From Deltaproteobacteria bacterium (GTDB lineage: Bacteria > Myxococcota_A > UBA796 > GCA-2862545): a stretch of DNA of 64,000 nt. Where the stretch lies: the NCBI GenBank assembly GCA_007693595.1, contig REDI01000080.1, positions 1-64,000 of the forward strand, written 5' to 3'. The stretch's first letter is position 1, and each line of letters begins with the position of its first letter. Below, piece by piece: positions 59,920 to 64,000 of the stretch. The notes under the pieces are model-generated. The model had not been told where the DNA came from. It did no database searches and saw nothing but the letters and a program-made list of their open reading frames with translations. The position numbers and the translations under genes were made by a program.

Positions 59920-60351
59920 ATGGTTCGTACGTCCCTTACCGTTTTTCCTCTTCTCTTGGTCCTGGGCGGCTGCGACCTGCTTACCGGCGGATCAGAGCCC
60001 CCCTCGGTCGTGATCGACGTCGCCCCCGAGGCGGAGCCCGAACCGGAGCCCGAACCCGAAGCTGCGCCCGCGGGCGACGAAGAGGGCGACTCCGACGAGG
60101 CGGACGCCCCCGAGGGCGAGGGCGACGATAGCGAATCCGAAGACAAGGAGAAGTCCGAGACCAAGACCAAGAGCGAGGGCGAGACCAAGGCCGAGCCCGA
60201 GGAAGCAGCGCCGCCTCCCGCCGCACCTGCGCGCCCTCGGACCGATGGCACCACCCGCACCACCACCCGAGGCTCTCGTGACGCCGACCGGGGGGGCTCT
60301 CGCACCACCACCCGCTCCGGCCGCACCACCACCCGAGGCGGCAGCCGCTAG
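59920..60351 (+). CDS. Small lipoprotein with acidic and Arg/Thr-rich low-complexity regions
   Basis: A 143-aa predicted lipoprotein (lipobox LGGC). The mature part is acidic (EPEPEPEPEA, many Asp/Glu/Ser) up to about residue 105 and then becomes Arg/Thr/Gly-rich (TTTRGSR, TTTRSGRTTTRGGSR). GGAGG is well placed before the ATG at 59920; the longer frame is rejected. No known family; likely disordered. Confidence 0.65.
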   Translation: MVRTSLTVFPLLLVLGGCDLLTGGSEPPSVVIDVAPEAEPEPEPEPEAAPAGDEEGDSDEADAPEGEGDDSESEDKEKSETKTKSEGETKAEPEEAAPPPAAPARPRTDGTTRTTTRGSRDADRGGSRTTTRSGRTTTRGGSR

Positions 60352-60447
60352 CCGTCGGTCGGGGAGCCTCCCGTCGCCCTTCCCAACAGCCGATCGCTGG
60401 CTGTGGGAAGCCGAGGACGCGGAGCGTGTCCGCCGTGAGGAGGCCAG

Positions 60448-61482
60448 GTGAACATCGAGATCCGCACGCCTCCCTCCCTCTCGACGCAGCCCATCGCCGG
60501 GCTCTCTCTCCAAGCGGTCTGGACCGCACGGCTCGCAGAGGTCGGGGCCACCCCCTCCCGCCGAGCGGACGCTCGAGTGTGGCTCGACGCGCGCTACGTC
60601 AACCTCTCATCCGCTGACCTTCAGGCCGTGGCCGAGAGGGGTGCGACCCTCATCCATCGGGGTGTGCCGATCTCGGGTCACCTCCGCGGCGCCTCCTCGT
60701 CGCCTCCTCGTGCGATCGAAGAACAGAGCGCCCTGGCCCTTCCCCACCCGCGTGCTGTGCGGGTCGCGGCACAGCGTCTCCGCGACAACCACCTCCGCAC
60801 GCTCGAAGACCACGGGGTCCTAGTCGTCGATCCCTCACGAACCCTGGTCGACCCCTCGGTGCAGGTCGGCCAGGGCACGATCCTGTGGCCCGATATCGTG
60901 CTGCGGGGCCACACCGTGCTCCACGAGCAGGTCGAGGTCCGCTCTGGGTGCTGGGTCGAAGACTGCGAGATCGGTCCTCGTTCCATCCTCCTCCCTCACT
61001 GCGTCTGCACCGGAGCCAGCATCGGGCCCGACTGCTCCGTCGGCCCCATGGCCCACCTGCGGCCCGGTGCGGAGCTTGTCGCCGACAACAAGGTCGGCAA
61101 CTTCGTCGAGGTCAAGCAGGCGACCCTCGACCGAGGCGCCAAGGCGAGTCACCTCAGCTATCTCGGCGATGCCCACGTCGGCGAGCGCGCCAACATCGGG
61201 GCAGGAACGATCACCTGCAACTACGACGGACACCGCAAGCAGCGGACCGAGATCGGGGCTCGAGCCTTCATCGGCTCCAACACCGCCTTGGTGGCGCCCG
61301 TCCGCGTTGGCGAGGGCGCGATCGTCGGTGCCGGAACCGTGTTGACCAAAGATGCCCCGGCCGACGCGCTGGCGGTGGAGCGCGGCGACCTACGGATCTT
61401 GGAGCGCATGGGCAAGAAGCTCGACGAGCGCAACGCGCGGCGTGCCGCCGCCGCCCGCGAGGCCGCGGAAGGCGCCGAGTGA
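60448..61482 (+). CDS. GlmU-like acetyltransferase-only protein
   Basis: A 344-aa protein whose residues about 130-310 match the left-handed beta-helix acetyltransferase half of Glm[25 protein letters not shown] (catalytic-type His235), [13 protein letters not shown] and [11 protein letters not shown]. The N-terminal about 120 aa is not a sugar-nucleotidyltransferase: the G-x-G-T-R motif is absent. It could acetylate glucosamine-1-phosphate without uridylylation, or act on another amino sugar. Starts with GTG after GAGGAGG. Its stop overlaps the helicase start. Confidence 0.8.
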   Translation: MNIEIRTPPSLSTQPIAGLSLQAVWTARLAEVGATPSRRADARVWLDARYVNLSSADLQAVAERGATLIHRGVPISGHLRGASSSPPRAIEEQSALALPHPRAVRVAAQRLRDNHLRTLEDHGVLVVDPSRTLVDPSVQVGQGTILWPDIVLRGHTVLHEQVEVRSGCWVEDCEIGPRSILLPHCVCTGASIGPDCSVGPMAHLRPGAELVADNKVGNFVEVKQATLDRGAKASHLSYLGDAHVGERANIGAGTITCNYDGHRKQRTEIGARAFIGSNTALVAPVRVGEGAIVGAGTVLTKDAPADALAVERGDLRILERMGKKLDERNARRAAAAREAAEGAE

Positions 61483-63761
61483 AGCCCGACGAACCCCGTC
61501 ACCTCGCCAGGCTGAACCCCGAGCAGCGCACCGCCGTCACGACTCTCGACGGCCCCGTGCTCGTGCTCGCCGGCGCGGGATCGGGAAAGACCCGTGTGCT
61601 GACTCGTCGGATCGCTCACCTCCTGCATACCGGGGTCGATCCCGAACACATCTTGGCAGTGACCTTCACCAACAAGGCTGCCAACGAGATGAAGGAGCGG
61701 GTCGTCGAGCTGGTAGGAGAGATCGGAAGCAAGGTCTGGGTCAGCACCTTCCATGCCTCCTGCGGCCGGATCTTGCGCAAGGACATCGAAGCCCTCGGCT
61801 GGACCCGAAAGTTTAGTATCTACGATGACGATGATCAGATCCGCGTCATGCGCCAGCTCATCGCAGACCGCGGCTGGGATCTGAAAGATCGTCCCCCAGG
61901 GCCCTTCCTCCGACGGATCGACCAGTTCAAGAACATGCTGCTCTCGCCCGAGGCCGTGCTCGCGCAGCGGCGGACCCATCGCGGCGATCCGCTCATGGAC
62001 CTCTGGGAGGACTACGAGCAGAGCCTCCGCGCCTCCGACGCCGTCGACTTCAACGATCTCATCGGCCTGGTGGTCCGCCTCTTCGAGGAACATCCTGATG
62101 TCTTGGAGACCTGGCGCGAGAAGTTCCACTACCTCCTCGTCGATGAGTATCAAGACACGAACCGGGCGCAGTACCGCGTGCTTCGCCTCCTGGCCGAGGG
62201 GCACCGCAACCTGTGCTGCGTGGGGGACGACGACCAGTCCATCTACGGGTTTCGCGGCGCGGACATCACCAACATCCTCGACTTTCAGAAGGACTACCAC
62301 GACGCCCTGGTCATTCGCATGGAGCAAAACTACCGATGTTCCAAGAACATCCTCACCCTCGCCAACGCGGTCGTGGCGCGAAACACCGGACGGATCGATA
62401 AGAAGTTGTGGACCCAGGCCTCCGAAGGGCCCATGATCAACGTGTTGGTGGCGCCGAGCCCCGACGCCGAGGCAGCGCTGGTTTGCCGCGCCATTCGTCA
62501 GCTCCAGACACGCGGAACTCCCCTCGACGACATCGTGATCCTCTATCGCTCCAACAGCACCGCCCGACCCTTCGAGCGAGCGCTCGGCCGCGCCGGCATC
62601 GCCTACGAGGTGGTCGGGGGGCGGTCCTTCTGGGAGCGACGCGAGATCCGGGACCTCGTCGCCTACCTGCGCCTGGTGGTCAACCCTGCCGACGACGCCT
62701 CCTTTCTGCGGATCTGCAACGTACCCACGCGAGGCCTCGGTCCCGTCGCCCTGAGCGCCCTCCGAGACGCCGCCAACACGCGCGGTGAGCCCCTGCTAGC
62801 CACCGCACGGGCCAACGCCCAAGGCTCCGATCGTCGGGCCAAGGCCCTTTCCACCTTTGTTCAACTCATGGATCAGCTCACGATCACCGCCAAAGAGGTG
62901 TCGGCACCCGCGCTGATCCGGGAGCTCCTCGATCGCTCCGGCTACCTCGACATGCTCACCGACGAAGACACCTCGGAGTCCCGACAGCGGCTTCGCAGCC
63001 TCGAGGAGCTCGTCCAGCGGGCCGCGACGGTCGAAGCCCAAGAGGGCGCCGGAGGGATCGAGCGCTTGCAGTCCTGGCTCGATCTCGCGACCCTCGACCG
63101 GCGCGACGACGAGGACGCAGATGCCGAGGACGCCCAAGCGCGTGTCACACTGATGACAGTCCACACGAGCAAGGGGCTCGAGTTTCCGGTCGTCTTCGTG
63201 GTCCAGATGATGGAGGGGACCTTCCCCCACCAACGGAGCCTCGAGACGGAGGCGGGCATCGAGGAGGAGCGCCGTCTGGCCTACGTCGCCTTCACCCGAG
63301 CCAAAGAGCGCCTGATCATCACGAGGAGCCTCGAGCTTCCCCGCCACGGAGCCCGGCGAACCCTCGCGAAGCAAGCGCCCGCCTCCCGCTTCCTCTACGG
63401 TATGCCCGAGGCGGTCGTGGTCGGGGAGGTGCCTAGCGGCGCTCCGCCCGACCTCATCGATGGCGAGCCACTCGACCAGAGCAACGCTCGGCTCCGGCGC
63501 TTCCTCCGACATCGAAAGCCTGGCCAGGGCACTCCCCCCTCCTCGATCACCACCGCCGATCTGGAGCGGATCGACCAGCTCTCGCCTGGAGCGCGCGTCT
63601 TTCATCCCCGGCTGGGTCTGGGGCGGGTTCGCGCCCTGCGAGGGCCCACGGGGGCAACCCAGGTCCACATCACCTTCGACGACAAGCGCTCAATGTGGGT
63701 TCCGCTCGCCATGGCTGGGCTGCAGCTCGTGGTGCACGAAGACACAACTCCGACGCCCTGA
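61479..63761 (+). CDS. pcrA: UvrD/PcrA family superfamily I DNA helicase
   Basis: A 760-aa 3'-5' helicase. Motifs: Walker A AGAGSGKT (31-38), [10 protein letters not shown], motif [10 protein letters not shown], motif [15 protein letters not shown], motif IV QNYRCS, motif [14 protein letters not shown] and motif [13 protein letters not shown]-terminal Tudor-like segment ([14 protein letters not shown]). Length fits PcrA/UvrD. The GTG at 61479 overlaps the GlmU-like stop by 4 bp, tying expression of a DNA repair helicase to a cell-wall-type acetyltransferase. Confidence 0.93.
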   Translation: MKPDEPRHLARLNPEQRTAVTTLDGPVLVLAGAGSGKTRVLTRRIAHLLHTGVDPEHILAVTFTNKAANEMKERVVELVGEIGSKVWVSTFHASCGRILRKDIEALGWTRKFSIYDDDDQIRVMRQLIADRGWDLKDRPPGPFLRRIDQFKNMLLSPEAVLAQRRTHRGDPLMDLWEDYEQSLRASDAVDFNDLIGLVVRLFEEHPDVLETWREKFHYLLVDEYQDTNRAQYRVLRLLAEGHRNLCCVGDDDQSIYGFRGADITNILDFQKDYHDALVIRMEQNYRCSKNILTLANAVVARNTGRIDKKLWTQASEGPMINVLVAPSPDAEAALVCRAIRQLQTRGTPLDDIVILYRSNSTARPFERALGRAGIAYEVVGGRSFWERREIRDLVAYLRLVVNPADDASFLRICNVPTRGLGPVALSALRDAANTRGEPLLATARANAQGSDRRAKALSTFVQLMDQLTITAKEVSAPALIRELLDRSGYLDMLTDEDTSESRQRLRSLEELVQRAATVEAQEGAGGIERLQSWLDLATLDRRDDEDADAEDAQARVTLMTVHTSKGLEFPVVFVVQMMEGTFPHQRSLETEAGIEEERRLAYVAFTRAKERLIITRSLELPRHGARRTLAKQAPASRFLYGMPEAVVVGEVPSGAPPDLIDGEPLDQSNARLRRFLRHRKPGQGTPPSSITTADLERIDQLSPGARVFHPRLGLGRVRALRGPTGATQVHITFDDKRSMWVPLAMAGLQLVVHEDTTPTP

Positions 63762-63844
63762 CGGTGGGTCGTCTGCGCAGGTGTGCGCGCGCGCACGCCT
63801 CCCTTATGCTAGCCTTCCCTCCTTCCCCGAGTGGACCCCAGCCC

Positions 63845-64000
63845 ATGATCGTCTCCTGCCCAGCCTGCAGCGCCAGATATCGTATTGATCCCGGCAAAAT
63901 CAAAGGTCGCGGAGCCAAGATCACCTGCCCTCGCTGCAGCCATAAGTTCGTGGTCTACAAAGACGGCGCGCCACCGACCACTCCTTCGGCCGGCAAGGCA
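63845..64000 (+). CDS. N-terminal zinc ribbon of an MJ0042-type protein (partial)
   Basis: The first 52 residues only. CPAC...CPRC forms an MJ0042-type zinc ribbon (MIVSCPACSARYRI ... KITCPRCSHKFVV), followed by a Pro/Ala/Thr linker running off the window. Myxobacterial proteins with this start include gliding-motility and signalling proteins (GltJ-like), but nothing downstream is visible, so only the ribbon is supported. The ATG at 63845 lacks a strong ribosome site. Confidence 0.72.
   Translation, partial: MIVSCPACSARYRIDPGKIKGRGAKITCPRCSHKFVVYKDGAPPTTPSAGKA

Noticed and set aside
1-64000. tRNA, rRNA, CRISPR or insertion sequences
   Set aside because: No T-arm/acceptor pairs, rRNA cores, regularly spaced repeats or transposase motifs were seen on either strand.

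Overview
The window is a stretch of very GC-rich bacterial chromosome with long antisense open frames, as expected at this base composition. Gene content points to Myxococcota or a close deltaproteobacterial relative. It carries many lipoproteins with low-complexity DTDS or GRDGED linkers, a MYXO-CTERM-like sorting tail (21026-21472), a Hanks-type kinase with a Pro-rich C-terminal half (23173-24813), FG-GAP/ASPIC proteins, an MJ0042-type zinc ribbon start (63845 onwards) and an EF-G of the spirochaete/delta/mitochondrial type. No rRNA, tRNA, CRISPR array, insertion sequence or integrase was recognised.

Layout. 1-6.6 kb: the end of a DTDS-linker protein, a fused alpha-beta 2-oxoacid dehydrogenase E1, and divergently a three-gene operon (DAO-type FAD oxidoreductase, YtpQ-like protein, M55 D-aminopeptidase). 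6.7-14.2 kb: small hypotheticals, then a same-strand cluster of two paralogous lipoproteins, a structured leader with a 14-bp perfect inverted repeat, a reverse transcriptase and a translationally coupled polytopic membrane protein. A near-consensus parS site follows at 14162. 14-25 kb: gpmI, a GT-C membrane glycosyltransferase, PspA-like protein, CrcB, rhomboid protease, START-like protein and Ser/Thr kinase. 24.9-28.2 kb: a GldA/GldF/GldG-like ABC-2 cassette. 28-38 kb: porin, PHP lipoprotein, SCP2 protein, an RNase AM-like PHP protein coupled to a membrane protein, and ComF. 38-40.5 kb: malate dehydrogenase, then a cobalamin riboswitch placed before a lipoprotein with a duplicated domain. 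40.5-54 kb: small HTH protein, lipoproteins, an AGMO-like hydroxylase, an operon encoding an active-looking histidine ammonia-lyase and a paralogue that has lost its MIO serine and catalytic tyrosines, a methyltransferase and a Fur-family regulator. 54-64 kb: dapD, mltG, a P-loop ATPase fused to a SLOG-like domain, fusA, an acetyltransferase-only GlmU-like protein overlapping a UvrD/PcrA helicase, and the start of a zinc-ribbon protein.

Most promising for novelty: (i) the RT + membrane protein operon with its structured leader (10763-14148), which has the architecture of RT-based defence or retron-like systems but matches no type I can name; (ii) the ammonia-lyase/pseudo-ammonia-lyase pair (45144-48292); (iii) the B12-riboswitch lipoprotein (39383-40497); (iv) the ATPase-SLOG fusion (56153-57394). 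All functional statements come from reading motifs by eye; no database search or structure prediction was run.
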